This document shows positions 12,010-24,690 of a stretch of 64,000 nucleotides of DNA, in pieces (within the stretch, counting starts at the first letter, position 1; each line of letters begins with the position of its first letter). This DNA comes from Dugong dugon (lineage: Eukaryota; Chordata; Mammalia; Sirenia; Dugongidae). Below the pieces are notes generated by a model. It made no database searches. It was given only the letters and a program-made list of their open reading frames with translations, and was not told the origin of the DNA. Location: assembly GCA_030035585.1 (NCBI GenBank), contig CM057460.1:130184714-130248713 (forward strand), given 5' to 3'. The position numbers and the translations under genes are program-made.

Positions 12010-12190
12010 AGTCATAGGAGGCAGTGAGTTTATGTTAGTGGGGAAGGAACAACTCAGAAAAGGAGGGTGAAAATTGTTGCACAACTCGAAGAATGTAATC
12101 AACGTCATTGAATTGTACATGTAGAAACTGTTGAACTGATGTACATTTTACTGTGTATATTCTCAACAACAACAAAAATAAAATAAATTA
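12010..12190 (+). mobile_element. L1 3'-end fragment, CAA-tailed subfamily
   Basis: About 165 bp of a second L1 3'-end type: GTGAGTTTATGTTAGTGG, then 'AATTGTACATGTAGAAACTG' and '...TGTATATTCTCAACAACAAC'. Related copies are at 16858, 25585 and, inverted and diverged, 56610. The tail is (CAA)-rich and A-rich, not a pure poly(A). Confidence 0.6.
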
Positions 12191-13054
12191 TTTTTTAAAA
12201 ATGCTGTAAGTTATTCAAAATGAAAGCATATCATTTACACGTTGCACCGTACATCCTATATAGTAGAAATAGTTTTAGAAGACTGATGTGTTAATCTTAA
12301 AAAAATTTATGCTATGGACAGGTTTAATTCTACTTAACCAAAGCGAAATAGGCAACTGACTTAATTAATGTAAAGTATACTAAGCACTGGATATTGTGTG
12401 GATTTTTAAACTTAATTAGGAAAAAATTTTAAATTAAATCTGATACTAAATTTTTGCTTCTTTCAATTTTTTTCATTTAACCAAATTGCCAAGAGCATTC
12501 AGAAGCTATAATACTTTTTAATGAAATATTTAATATGGAAGAGAGGTGAATTTAGTTTTTTTTTTTTTTTGGTTTGTTTTGTTTGTTTGTTTACCACATA
12601 AGTAGGTTACCCCAGAGTTGATCTATAATGAAGTTTAAAGATCTCTTCGAAGTTTTATAAAACTATATTCTAAAATTAGACTCTCTAAACCTTATAATTT
12701 TCTAGCACCTTTTATCTGTGCATTCAAGCATTTTACAAAGATCTTCTGGTACATTTATAATAACATTTCCTTAATGGGAGAAGCAGATGAGTCAAATGAC
12801 TTACACCAGATTCTTAATGAGTCAGACGTGCAACTGTTCCATTGAGTCAATTCCTGTCAGTCCTAAAGTAATTGCCAGAACAATTATTTAAATATAAACC
12901 TCTGAAATCATAGTAAGAAAAGAAAATAACATAGCTATGTTTCTACTAATTTTAAATAGTGGGTTGTTTGAGAGCAAATTTTAAGGGATTCAAATACTAA
13001 AGATACTGCTAAAATGAAATGCAAAGATACAATTCTCACTTTTTTAAAATAAAA
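12191..13054. other. Intergenic AT-rich
   Basis: No gene or assignable repeat; a T-rich then GTTT-rich simple stretch is at about 12558-12592. Confidence 0.5.
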
Positions 13055-13404
13055 TACTTATATCTGGAGATTTCTGGGAAGATGGTGGCATAAACAAACC
13101 ATTGTTCTGACCGTCCCCCACAAATGCAGCAAAGAAACAATGCTCGGCTTTGAGGGACTCTGAATCGGGGAGCAGAGGAAAGCAGCGAGGAACTACAGAT
13201 AGGCAAGAATCAACATACCAACAATGAGTTGCATACAGTAGGAAAATTGCTTCTCCCACCATCCCTGCCCCTCTCCCAGCCACGCAGTCTGCCAGCTCCT
13301 GTGAACTGGGGTAATGGCCCCAGGAAAAGAGCCTGTCTCTAACCACCACAGCCCCTACCTGTACAAAGACATAGGACCCCAAGCTTCTGCCCTAAAATCA
13401 GCAG

Positions 13405-14590
13405 GCAGACCTCCCTGGGGGTCTGTTTGGAGTGTGCCAGCATCTTCCCTACCCAGACACTGTCCATTGCAAACCTACTGCAAATTGCCACAGAAGGCCC
13501 AGGCGGTAGAGACTGCTCTCATAGTCAACGCTCTACCTGCATCCCTGTGCACCCATAGTTTGAGCCTCTGAAACCAACAGGACAGACCTCCCAGGGAGCT
13601 GGTACTGGTCTGTCTGCTCCCCTTTTCAGTCAGTGCTGAGGACTGCTGACTGAGGCTGCTGTGTGCTAAAAAGCAGGCAACTTTAGTGGAGGCTACACCC
13701 ACAGCCAACATACTACAGGGAGGGCTCTGATAGCAACAAGGCAGACTTGCCTGTGGTGTCCATTTGGAGTGTGCCAGCACCTCCCTCACCCGGACACAAT
13801 CACCAGCAAGCCTGCTGTGAATTGCTACAGAAAGGACCTCCAGTGGAGTCTGCTCCCATTGTCAGCACTCTACTTGCCTGCTTGCTCAACTCATAGCTCT
13901 GGCCTCTGAAACCAACAGGACAAAACTCCCTGGGGATCAACCAGGGTTAGTCTGACTCCACTTCCAGTTGGTACTAAGGACTGATAACTGAGGCTTCTCT
14001 GTGTTAGGAAGCAGGACTCTGCGTGGATGCTGCACTCACAGACAACAATCTACCAGGGGACTCTGATAGCAACAAGGCAGACCTCCATGGGTATCTGACC
14101 AGAGCAAGACACCCCTTCCCCCACCTGGTAACTATTGGTTGCTAATCTGTTGCATACTGCTACAGAAGGCCCCCAACAGTGAAGTCTGCTCCCATAGTCA
14201 GCACTCTACCTGCTTCCCTATGCACCCCATAGCTCAGGCCTCTGAAACCAAAAGGACAGAACGCCCTGGGGATCAGTTTAGGTCTGTCTGCTCCCCCTTA
14301 CAGTCAGCACTGAGGACTGCTGACTGAGGCTGCTGTGTGCTAGGAAGCAGGCATCTTGAGTGGAGACTACACACAGAGCCAACATACTATGGGGCAGGCT
14401 TTGATAGACCTCCTGGGGGTCTGTTTGGAGTGTGACTGTACCTCCTCTAACTGGTAACTGTCAGCTGCTGTACTGATACGAACGCCTACAGACTGTTCCC
14501 TATGGTGGAGTCAGGAGGTGGGTCAACTAAGTAGAGACTGCTCCCTCAACCACCACAGGGCCACTGGGGCTCTGAAACAAACCAAACGGA
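13405..14590 (+). repeat. Tandem ~335-bp monomers in the L1 5' region
   Basis: Three full units and one partial unit: 13405-13740, 13741-14076, 14077-14403 and 14404 to about 14590. Each starts near a GCAGAC/TAGAC box followed by a CTCC-TGG segment, a TTTGGAGTGTG-like block, then GCTACAGAAGG, CTCTGAAACCAA and GACTGCTGACTGAGGCTGCT blocks in fixed order. Spacing of the shared GAC box is 336, 336 and 327 bp. Position between the L1 5' edge and ORF1 makes this a repeated promoter-type 5' UTR, by analogy with rodent L1 monomers. Confidence 0.75.
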
Positions 14591-15024
14591 TCTCTCGGAG
14601 GTCCTTCTGGGGAATGCTAGCACCCCCTCCTCCAGAAATGAAGGAAAGTCTGCCTGTGCTTCCCCTGAATGCCATCTCAGATATAAGTAGCCCCCACAGA
14701 GCAGGAAAGGAAACCTCCACCAAAACTGGAGGGCAGCACTCAGCTCCAAAAGGGGCTCGCTGGGAGTGAGTTTTCTGACTAGAAATGTGATTCCAGAAAC
14801 AAAGAAGGGAGTAATAACCAGAGAGAGGGGACTGCACCCCTGCTGCACAGATTGATTACTATATGATATTTCTCCTGAATGATGGTATCCACTGGTGGAC
14901 AGACTGAACACAGTTTGTTCAGTTTTCTGGTGTGCTTGCAAGACATTGAAAGTTGAAAAACGAGATCTAGAACTTCCGAATTCCAATTAAACCAGGGAGG
15001 GAGACAGGTCTATCACAGAGAGGC

Positions 15025-16095
15025 TGTCTTAGTTATATAGTGCTGCTATAACAGAAATACCACAAGTGGATGGCTTTAACAAACAGAAATTTTTTCTCCC
15101 ACAGTCTAGTAGGCTAGAAGCCTGAATTCAGGGTGTCAGCTCTAGGGGAAGCCTTTCTCCGTCATCTCTGGAGGAAGGTCCTTGTCATCAATCTTCACCA
15201 GGTCTAGGAGCTTCTCAGTGCAGGGACTCCAGGTCCAAAGTACACACTCTGCTCCTGGCACTACTTTCTTGGTGGTATGAGGTCCTCCTGTCTCTCTCTT
15301 CTTATCTTTTTTATATCTCAAAAGAGATTGACTCAAGATACAACCTAATCTTGTAGATTGAGTCCTGCCTCATTAACATAACTGCCTCTAATCCTACCTC
15401 ATTAACATCATAGAGGTAGGATTTACAACACACAGGAAAATCACATCAGTTGACAAAATGTGGACAATCACACAATACTGGAAATCATGGTGTGATGGTT
15501 AAGATTGTGTGTCAACTTGGCTGGGCCATGTTTTGGCAGTCATATAATGTTGTGATCACTTCCCTGTTGAGATTTGATATGTGATCACCCCCATGATGGG
15601 ATCTGCTGTGAGTAGCCAATCAGTTGAAATGGATTTTCCTTGGGCATGTGGCCTGCATTGAATATAAGTGGACATTTTGGCAAGGCACGGGGGCTTTTTG
15701 CTCATGCTGGACCCTACAGCTGGCTCCTGTTCATCTGACCTCCAGTTCTTGGGACTCGAGCTAGCAGCTTACCTGCGGTCTTGCTTGCCAATCTTGGGAT
15801 TCATCGATCTTTACAGCCTGTGAGCAAGAGTCCTGCTCTCTGGCCTGCCAGTCTTGGGCTCGCCAGCCCTAGTGGCTACATGAATCAGGAGAAGCCTCTA
15901 TCCTGACCCATGAACTTGGGACATTCCAGCCTCTACAACCATGGGAGCCATTTCCTTGATATAAATCTATATATATATATATCCATATATATATATGCAC
16001 TTTACTGGTTTTGCTTCTCTGGAGAACCCAGCCTAAGACATATGGCCTAGCCAAGTTGACACACAATTTGGGGGGACACAATTCAATCCATAACA
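15025..16095 (-). mobile_element. MaLR-like LTR, reverse, inside L1
   Basis: Reverse-orientation solo LTR from TGTCTTAGTTATATAGTGC (its 3' end) to 'CACAATTCAATCCATAACA' (its 5' end). Flanks GAGGC and GAGGG are a likely 5-bp target duplication. Interrupted by another LTR at 15491-16040; without it the element is about 520 bp, the same length as the sister copies at 25906 and 30593. Confidence 0.75.
15491..16040 (+). mobile_element. Class III LTR nested in the MaLR-like LTR
   Basis: 550 bp beginning 'TGTGATGGTTAAGATTGTGT' and ending CCTAAGACA, with a (TA)n stretch at about 15965-15998 just 5' of the end, as in a common mammalian ERVL-type LTR. Flanks CATGG (15486-15490) and TATGG (16041-16045) match at four of five bases. 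A second copy is at 40643-41114. Confidence 0.75.
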
Positions 16096-16299
16096 GAGGG
16101 AAAGGGAATGATAAGCAAAGGCTGAAGGCTCTGCCCACCTAAGAATTTCTTGTAAAAAGTAGTGCTGGCTAACACACCAAATACTGGGGAAAACTGAGAA
16201 AGTTAACACCCTTGAAAATTTCAGTGCCCCAACAAAAAAATCACAAGACACACAAGGAACAGAGAAACAATGGCCCATCCAAATAAACATGACAAAGGG

Positions 16300-17310
16300 A
16301 GGGAAAGCACAGCTAGAGATGACAAAATAATGAAAAAAAAAGGAAGAATATAATAAACAACATTAAACATAACTAAGGAACTAAGGGAAAATGTAGACAA
16401 AGAACTAAAAGAAATAAGGAAAATATTTTAAGAACAAAATCAGCATCTAAAAAAAGAGATATTACAACTAGAAGTACAATAACTGAAATGAGAAACACAA
16501 TAGGAGGACATACCAACAGATTTAATCAGGCAAAAGAAAGAATCAGTGAATTAGAGGATAGGATAGTTGAAATTACAGATGCTGAAGAGCATCAAGAATA
16601 GAGGCTCAAGAAGGCTGAGCACAATTTAATGGAATTATGGGACAACAAAAAGAGATGCATCATGGGGATTCCATAAGGAGATGAGAGAGAGAAAGGGACG
16701 GAAAGAATACTTGAAGAAATCGTGACAGAAAATTTCCCCAATCTAATGACGGGCATGAATTTACAAATCCAAGAAGCTCAACGAACCCCAAACAGGATAA
16801 ACCCAAAGATATCTACTCCAAGACACATTGTAGTTAGGTGCTCAAAAATTAAAAATCTATGTTAATGAGGGAGGAACAACTCAGAAAAGGAGAATAAGAA
16901 TGGTTGCCCAACTCAAAGAATGTAATCAGTGTCACTAAATTGTACATGTAGAAACTGTTGAATTGGTGTATGTTTTGCTGTGTATATTCTCAACAATAAC
17001 AACAAATTAAATAAAATTCAGAAAAAAATAGTCCTAAAAGTAGTGAGAGACAAACAGTCACATACAAAGGATCCTCAATAAGATTAAGTCCTGATTTTTC
17101 CTCAGAAACATTGGAGGCCAGAACACAATGGAATGACATATTTAAAGTGCTTAAAAAAAAAAAAATGTCAACCAAGAATTCTATACCCAGAAAAACTATT
17201 CTTCAAGAATGAGGGTGAAATTAAAGCATTCCCAGACAAACAGAAGCTCATAGAGTTCATGTCTACCAGATCAGCCCTACAAAAAATACTAATGAGAGTT
17301 CTGTAGATGG
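16300..17310 (+). pseudogene. L1 ORF1 remnant
   Basis: ORF1 encodes the RNA-binding chaperone of L1. Broken translations show the coiled-coil ('ENVDKELKEIRK', then 'ERISELEDRIVEI' at about 16535-16580), a segment 'EEIVTENFPNL', then 'PRHIVVRCSKIK' and, after an insert, the C-terminal part 'SSETLEARTQWNDIFKVL' (about 17100-17150). Stops and frameshifts are frequent and an L1 3'-end fragment (16858-17010) splits it. Boundaries approximate; no intact start was found. Confidence 0.6.
16858..17010 (+). mobile_element. L1 3'-end fragment inserted in L1 ORF1
   Basis: About 150 bp, starting near 'TATGTTAATGAGGGAGGAAC' and ending '...TATATTCTCAACAATAAC' plus an A-rich tail. The ORF1 homology stops before it and resumes after it (TCCTAAAAGTAGTGAGAGA). 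AATTAAA occurs on both sides and may be the target duplication. Confidence 0.65.
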
Positions 17311-17829
17311 AAGGGAAAAGACACTAGAAAGTAATTCAAAGCTATTCATGAAAAGAAGGATGCCCAATAAAGGGAAATGCATAGAGAAGTATAAGGCCTA
17401 GTAATAAGTCATTCATGTTTGATAATCCTAAATGTTTTGTCCTTCATTATTTTTAATAACAAACATATAAAAGACAAGGATAAAATTATGTTATAGGGCA
17501 CATGAAATATAAAGATGTAATTAGTGATAACAACAACAAAAGGGAGGGAAGAGGAACAGTATAGATATAGAGGTTTTGTGTGTTACTGAAGTTAAGTTGG
17601 TATCAGCCTAGAATGTTATAAATACAATGTTAAATATAATATTCATGGTAGCCACTAAGAAAATATATTAAAAAAAAAAAAAAACAAAGGAAAGGATATG
17701 GGAACCAAAAAAGCTCACTGCAATAAACCAGCAAAACTCAAAAGCAAGCAATACTAAAGAACAAAGAAGGCTTAAGACACATAAAAAACAAGTAACAAAA
17801 TAGCAGAATTAAGTCACTTCTTATCAGTA

Positions 17830-20800
17830 ATTACCGTGAATGTAAATAAACTAAATGTTCCAATCAAAAGGCAGAGTGGCAGAATGGATAATAAAAACAT
17901 GAGCCAGCTATATACTGTCTACAAGAGACATAACATAAACACTAGGACACAAATAGGTTGAAAGTGAAAGAATGGAAAAAATATTCCATACAAATAATAA
18001 CCAAAATAGAGTGGAATTGGCTATCTTAATATCAAAGTAGACTTTAAGACAAAATCTGTCAGAGGAGATAAAGATGGACATAATATAGTGATAAAAGCAT
18101 CAGTTAATCAAGAAGATATAACAATCATAAATATATGCACTCAACATTGGGGCACCTAAATATATAAATCAAACACTGATAGAATTGAAGGGAGCAATAG
18201 ATAGTACAACATTAATAGTTGGAGACTTCGATATACCACTTTCAACATTGGACAGAACATCTAGAAAGAAGATCAACAAGGAAACAGAGGACCTGAGAAC
18301 TATAAACCAACTAGACTTAGACATATATAGAACACTCCACCAAACAGCTCAATGTACATTCTGCTGCAGTGCACATAGATCTTTCTTCACGATAGACCAC
18401 ATTTTATGTCACAAAGCAGTCTTGATAAGTTTTAAAAAATTGAAATCATACAAAGTATTTTCTCTGACCACAATGGACTGAAGCTGGAAATCAATAACAA
18501 ACGAACACATACACATAAAACCTAGAAGATAAACAAACATATGGAAAAAAACAACACTATTAAACTACCAATGGGTCAAGGAAGAAATTAAAAATCACAA
18601 ATTTCTTGGAGTCAAATGAAAATGAAAGCAGAACATACCAAAACTTATGGAATGCAGCAAAGGCAGTACTCAGAGGGAAACTTATAGAAATAAATGCCTA
18701 TATATATAAAAAAAGATCTCAAATTAACAGCCTAACTTGACAACCCCAGGAGCTAGAAAGAGAATTCTGAGTAAACTAAGTCTAAACCTACCAGAAGAAA
18801 GGAAATAAAAAAGATCAAAGTAGAAATAAATAAAATCAAAAACAGAAAAACAATAGAAAGAACCAGTAAAACAAGAAGTTGGTTCTTTGAAAAGATCAAT
18901 AACATTGGGAAACCTTTAGGAAGACTGACAATGGAAAGAAGAGAAAAGATGCAAATAACCAAAATAAAAAGTGAAAGAGGGGACATTACAAAATGACCTG
19001 ATAGAAATAAAGAGAATTATGACAGAATATTATAAACAACTGTATGACAATAAACTGGATAACCTAGATGAAATGGAGAAATTCTTAGAAGTGCACAACC
19101 TACCTAAACTGACCCAAGAGGAAATAGAAAGTCTCAGCAGACCCATTACAAGTGAAGAGATCAAATCAGTGATCAAAAACCTCCCAACAACAAAAAAAGT
19201 CCTGGACCAGAAGGCTTCACTGGGGAATTCTTCAAAAGATTTAGAGAAGAATTGATACAAATACTGTTTAAACTCTTCCAAAAGATAGAGAAGGAAGGAA
19301 TACTCCTTAATTAATTCTATGTAGCAAACGTAACCCTGATCCCCAAACCAGACAAAGACACCACAAGAAAAGAAAACTACAGGACAATATCTCTCATGAA
19401 TATAAATGCAGAAATCTCCAACAAAATACTAGCAAAGAGAATCCAACAGCATATTAGATGAGTCATACACCATGACCAAGTGGGTTTTATTCAGGGATGC
19501 AGGGATGGTTCAACATAAGAAAATCAATCAACATAATATATTGCATCAATAGAAAAAAGTAAAGAACCACATAATCATTTCTATGGATACAGAAAAAGCA
19601 TTTGATACTATACAACACCCTTTCTTGATGAAAACTCTAAAGATTGGAATAGAAGGAAATTCCTCAGTATGATTCAGGGCATATATGAAAAGCCAATATT
19701 ATACCCTATGCAGAAAGACTGAGGGCTTTCCCCTTGAAATTGGGAACAAGACAAGGGTGCCCAGCCTCACCATTTCTATACAATGTTGTATTAGATGTCC
19801 TAGCCAGAGCATTAAGACAAGAAAAATAAATAAAAGTTATCCAGATTGGAAAAGAAGAAGTAAAATTATCTCTATTATTAGCTGATATTATCCTATATAT
19901 AGAAAAATTCCAGAGTTCACAAGAAAACTTCTAAAGCTAATAGAGGAAATTAGCAAAGTTGGAGGGCACAAGGTCAACAAATAAAAATCAGTTTGGTTTC
20001 TATACACCAGCAGTGACAAATCTGAAAGGGAAATTAGAGAAGTAATTCCATTTACAGTAGCATCTAAGAGAATAAAATACCTAGGAATAAATCTAACCAG
20101 GGATATGAAGGCCTTATACAATGAAAACAATAAAACACTGCTGAAAGAGAATAAAGAAGACTTAAATAAATGGAAAATGCTCCATATTCATGAATTGGAA
20201 GACTTAATATTGTTAATATGTCAGTACTAACCAAAGCAATCTATAGATTCAGCACAATCCTGATTAAAATTCCCACAACCTTCTTTACAGAAATGGAAAA
20301 ATCAATCCTCAACTTCATATGGAATGACAAGAGGCCCTGAATAGCTAAAGCAATGTTGAAAGAGAAGAACAAAGCAGGACTCACAAGTCCTGATTTTAAA
20401 ACATACTATACAAATACCCATGGTGGACAGGTTTCAGCTGAGCTTCCAGAATAAGACAGACTAGGGAGAAGGTCTACTTCTGAAAAGAATTAGCCAGTGA
20501 AAACCTTATAAATAGCAGCAGAACATTGTCTGATACAGTGCGGAAGATGAGCCCCCCCAGGTTGGAAGGCACTCAAAATACGACTAGGGAAGAGCTGCCT
20601 CTTCAAAGTAGAGTTGACCTTAATGACGTGGATGGAGCCAAGCTTTCCAGACTTTCATTTGCTGTTGTGGTATGACCCAAAATGAGAAGAAACAGCTGCA
20701 AACATCCATTAATAATTGGAAGTGGACTGTACGAAGTATGATTCTAGGAAAATTGGACCATCAAAAATGAAATGGAATGCATAAACATTGATATCCAAGG

Positions 20801-23800
20801 CATTAGTGAGCTGAAATGGACTGGTATTGGCCATTTTGAATCAGACAATCATATAGTTTACTATACCGGGAATGACAACTTGAAGAGGAATAGCATTGCA
20901 TTCATAGTCAAAAAGAACATTTCAAGATCTATCCTAAAGTACAAGGCTATCAGTGATAGGATAATACCCATACTCCTGCAAGGAAGGCCAGTTAATACAA
21001 CTGTTATTCAAATTTATGCACCGACCACTAAGGCCAAAGATGAAGAAACTGAAGATTTTTAACAGTTTCTGCAGTCTGAAATTGATCGAACGTGCAATCA
21101 GGATGCATTGATAATTTCTGGTGAGTGGAATGCGAAAGTTGGAAATGAAGAAGAATCAGTAGTTCGAAAATATGGCCTTGTTGATAGAAACAATGCCGGA
21201 GATCGCATGATAGAATTTGGCAAGACCAACAACTTCTTCATTGCAAATACCTTTTTTCACCAACATAAATGGCGACTATACACATAGACCTCACCAGATG
21301 GAATACACAAGAATCAAATCGACTACATCTATGGAAAGAGACGGTGGAAAAGCTCAATATCGTCAGTCAGAACAAGGCCAGTGGCTGACTGTGGAACAGA
21401 CCATCAGTTGCTCATATGCAAGTTCAAGTTGAAACTGAAGAAAATTAGAACAAGTCCACGAGAGCCAAAGTATGACCTTGAGTATATCCCACCTGAATTT
21501 AGAGACCATCTCAAGAATAGATTTGATGCGATGAATGCTAATGACCAAAGACCAGACGAGTTGTGGAATGACATCAAGGACATCATACATGAAGAAAGCA
21601 AGAGGTCATTAAAACGACAAGAAAGAAAGAAAAGACCAAAACGGATGTCAGAAGAGACTCTGCAACTTACTCTTGAACGATGAGTAGCTAAAGCAAAAGG
21701 AAAAAAATGATGAAGTAAAAGAACTAAACAGAGGATTTCAACGGGTGGCTCGAGAAGACACGGTAAAGTATTAAAATTACATGTGCAAAGAGCTGGAGAT
21801 AGAAAACCAAAAGGGAAGAACACGCTTGGCACTTCTCAAGCTGAAAGAACTGAAGAAAAAATTCAAGCCTCGATTTGCAATAGTGAAGGATTTTATGGGG
21901 AACATATTAAACTACGCAGGAAGCATCAAAAGAGGATGGAAGGAATACACAGAGTCATTATACCAAAAAGAATTGGTGGATACTCAACCGTTTCAAGAAG
22001 TAGCATATGATTAGGAACCGATGGTACTGAAGGAAGAAGTCCACGCTGCACTGAAGGCATTGGTGAAAAACAAGGCTTCAGGAACTGATGAAATATCAGT
22101 TGAGATGTTTCAACAAACGGACGTAGCACTGGAAGTGCTCACTGGTCTATGCCAAGAAATTTGGAAGACAGCTACCTGACCAACTGACTGGAAGAGATCC
22201 ATATTTATGCCTAGTCCCAAGAAAGGTGGTCCAACCAAATGCAGAAATTATCGAACAATATCGTTAATATCACATGCAAGTAAAATTTTTCTGAAGATGA
22301 TTCAAAAGCAGCTGCAGCAGTATATCAACAGGGAACTGCCAGAAATTCAGGCTGGATTCAGAAGAGGACATGGAACCAGGGATTTCATTGCTGATGTCAG
22401 ATGGATCCTGGCTGAAAACAGAATACCAGAAAGATGTTTACCTGTGTTTTATTGACTATGCTAAGGCATTCGACTGTGTGGATCATAACAAATTATGGAT
22501 AGCATTGCGAAGAATGGGAATTCTGGAACACTTAATTGTGCTCATGAGGAAGCTGTACATAGATCAAGAGGCAGTTGTTCAAACAGAACAAGGGTATACT
22601 GTAAGGTTTAATGTCAGGAAAGGTGTGCGTCTAAGTTGTATCCTTTCACCATACCTATTCAGTCTGTATGCTGAGCAAATAATCAAAGAAGATGGACTAT
22701 ATGAAGAAGAACAGGGCATCAGAATTGCGGGAAGACTCATTAACAACCTGCGATATGCAGATGATACAAACTTGCTTGCTGAAAGTGAAGAGGACTTGAA
22801 GCCCTTACTGACGAAGCTCAATGACCACAGCCTTCAGTATGGATTACACCTCAACATAAAGGAAACAAAAATCCTCACAACTGGACCAAAAAGCAACATC
22901 AAGATAAATGAAGAAAAGATTGAAGTTGACAAGAATTTCATTTTACTTGTAATCACAATCAACACCCATGGAAGCAGCAGTCAAAAAATCAAAAGACACA
23001 TTGCATTGGGCAAATCTGCTGCAAAAGACCTCTTTAAAGTGTTGAAAAGCAAAGATGTCACTTTGAGGACTAAGGTGTGCCTGACCCAAGCCTTGGTGTT
23101 TTCAGTCACCTCATATTCATGTGAAAGCTGAGCAATTAATAAGGAAGACTGGAGAAGAATTGACACCTTTGAGTTGTGGTGTTGATGAAGAATATTGAAT
23201 ATACCATGGACTGCCAAATCTGTCTTGGAAGAAGTACAACCAGAATGCTCCTTAGAAGCAAGGATGGTGAGACTACGTCTTACATACTTTGAACATGTTG
23301 TCAGGAGAGATCAGTCCCTGGAGAAGGACATCATGCTTGGCAAAGTACAGGGTCAGCAGAAAAGAAGAAGACCCTCAAGGAGATGGATTGACACAGTGGC
23401 TGCAACAATGGGCTCAAGCATAACAACGATTGTGTGTATGGCACAGGTCAGGGCAGTGTTTTGTTCTGTTGTTCATAGGGTCGCTATGAGTTGGAACCAA
23501 CTCGACGGCAGCTAACAACAACAACAATACAAATACAATAATCAAAAGAGCCTGGTACTGGTATAATAATAGATCAGTGGAATAGAATTCAGATTCCAGA
23601 AATAAATCCACACATCTATGGTCGACTGATTTTTGACAAGAGTGCTAAGTCCGTTCGATGGGGAAAGAAGAGTCTCTTCAATAAATGTTGCTTGGAAAAT
23701 TGATCTGTACAAGCAGAAAAATAAAACAGGATCCATACCTTACAATAAATGCAAAAACAAATTAAAAATGGGTTAAAGATCTAAAAATGTGCAAACTAAA

Positions 23801-24690
23801 ACCATAAAATTCTTAGAAGATCAAGCAGGAGCACCACTCTCAGGCCTAGCTTTCAACAATGGATTATCTAATATAATAACAAAAGCACAAACAGCAAAAG
23901 ACAAAATAAGTAGATGGGACCTCATAAAAATTAAAAACTTTTCTCTATCAGAAGACTTACCAAAAACGTGAAAAGACAAGCTACCAACTAGGAGAATAGC
24001 TTTGGAAATTATATAACTGACAAGAATCTAATGACCTATATATAAAATTTCTACAACTTAACAACAAAAAGAGAAATAACCCAATTATAAAATGAGCAAA
24101 GAACTTGAATAGACATTTCACCAAAGAGGAAACTCAAATGGCCACCAATCGCATGAAAAGATGCTCAGGGTCATCAGCCATCAGAGAGATGCAAATCAAA
24201 ACCACAATGAGATATCATTCCACTTCCACTAGGATGGCTAAGATAAAAAAAGAAAACAAATGTTGGCAAGGATATGGAAAAAATGGAATCCTTATCTATT
24301 GCTGGTGGGAATACAAAATGGTACAGATGTTGTGGAAATCACTGTGGTGGTTCCTCAAAAATCTAAAAATAGAACTACCATATGACTCAGAAATTCCATT
24401 CCTAGGAATATAATGAAAAGACTTGAAAGCAGAAACTCAAAAAGATACTTGTACACCACTTTTCATTGCAGCACTGTTCACAGTAATCAAAAGGAAACAA
24501 CCTAAATGCCCATCAACAGATGAATGGCTAAACAAAATGTGGTATATACATGCAATGGAATACTACTCAGCCAGTAGGAGAAATGAAATCTTAATACATG
24601 CTATAGTATGGATGGAGCTTGAAGACATTATGCTGAGGGAAATAAGCCAAACACAAAAGGACAAATATTGTATGACCTCACTTATATAAA
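17830..24690 (+). pseudogene. L1 ORF2 remnant (endonuclease-RT), split by RTE
   Basis: ORF2 supplies the endonuclease and reverse transcriptase of L1. Endonuclease pieces are at about 17830-18480 ('TLIVGDFDIPLSTLDR'; 'FTIDHILCHKAVL', the IDH region). RT pieces run 18970-20400 ('NLPKLTQEEIESLSRPI'). Where an active RT has an F/YADD box, this copy reads LLADII near 19880, so the second catalytic aspartate is lost. After the RTE insert (20418-23526), C-terminal pieces continue at 23789-24689 ('MNRHFTKEETQMA', 'GMW-CPSTDEWLNKMWYIH'-like, ending 'DKYCMTSLI'). Numerous stops; certainly inactive. Confidence 0.8.
20418..23526 (+). mobile_element. RTE LINE inserted in L1 ORF2
   Basis: Forward RTE of 3109 bp flanked by a perfect 10-bp target duplication, ATACAAATAC at 20408-20417 and 23527-23536. 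Deleting it rejoins L1 ORF2 exactly. Endonuclease pieces: 20772-21062 ('GISELKWTGIGHFESDN'), 21381-21683. RT: longest open piece 22370-23131 (253 aa) with 'YLCFIDYAKAFDCVDHNKLW' and 'NLRYADDTNLLAESEEDL', so the YADD box is intact. C-terminal piece 23195-23515. Stops such as TAG at 22012 and frameshifts near 22400 make it inactive. The 3' tail is CGACGGCAGCTAACAACAAC. The 5' end begins in the 5' UTR ('CATGGTGGACAGGTTTCAGC'). Confidence 0.92.

Noticed and set aside
22370..23131. Intact reverse transcriptase gene
   Set aside because: The 253-codon piece keeps the YADD box but lacks endonuclease and start, and is bounded by frameshift and stop; a fragment of a dead RTE.
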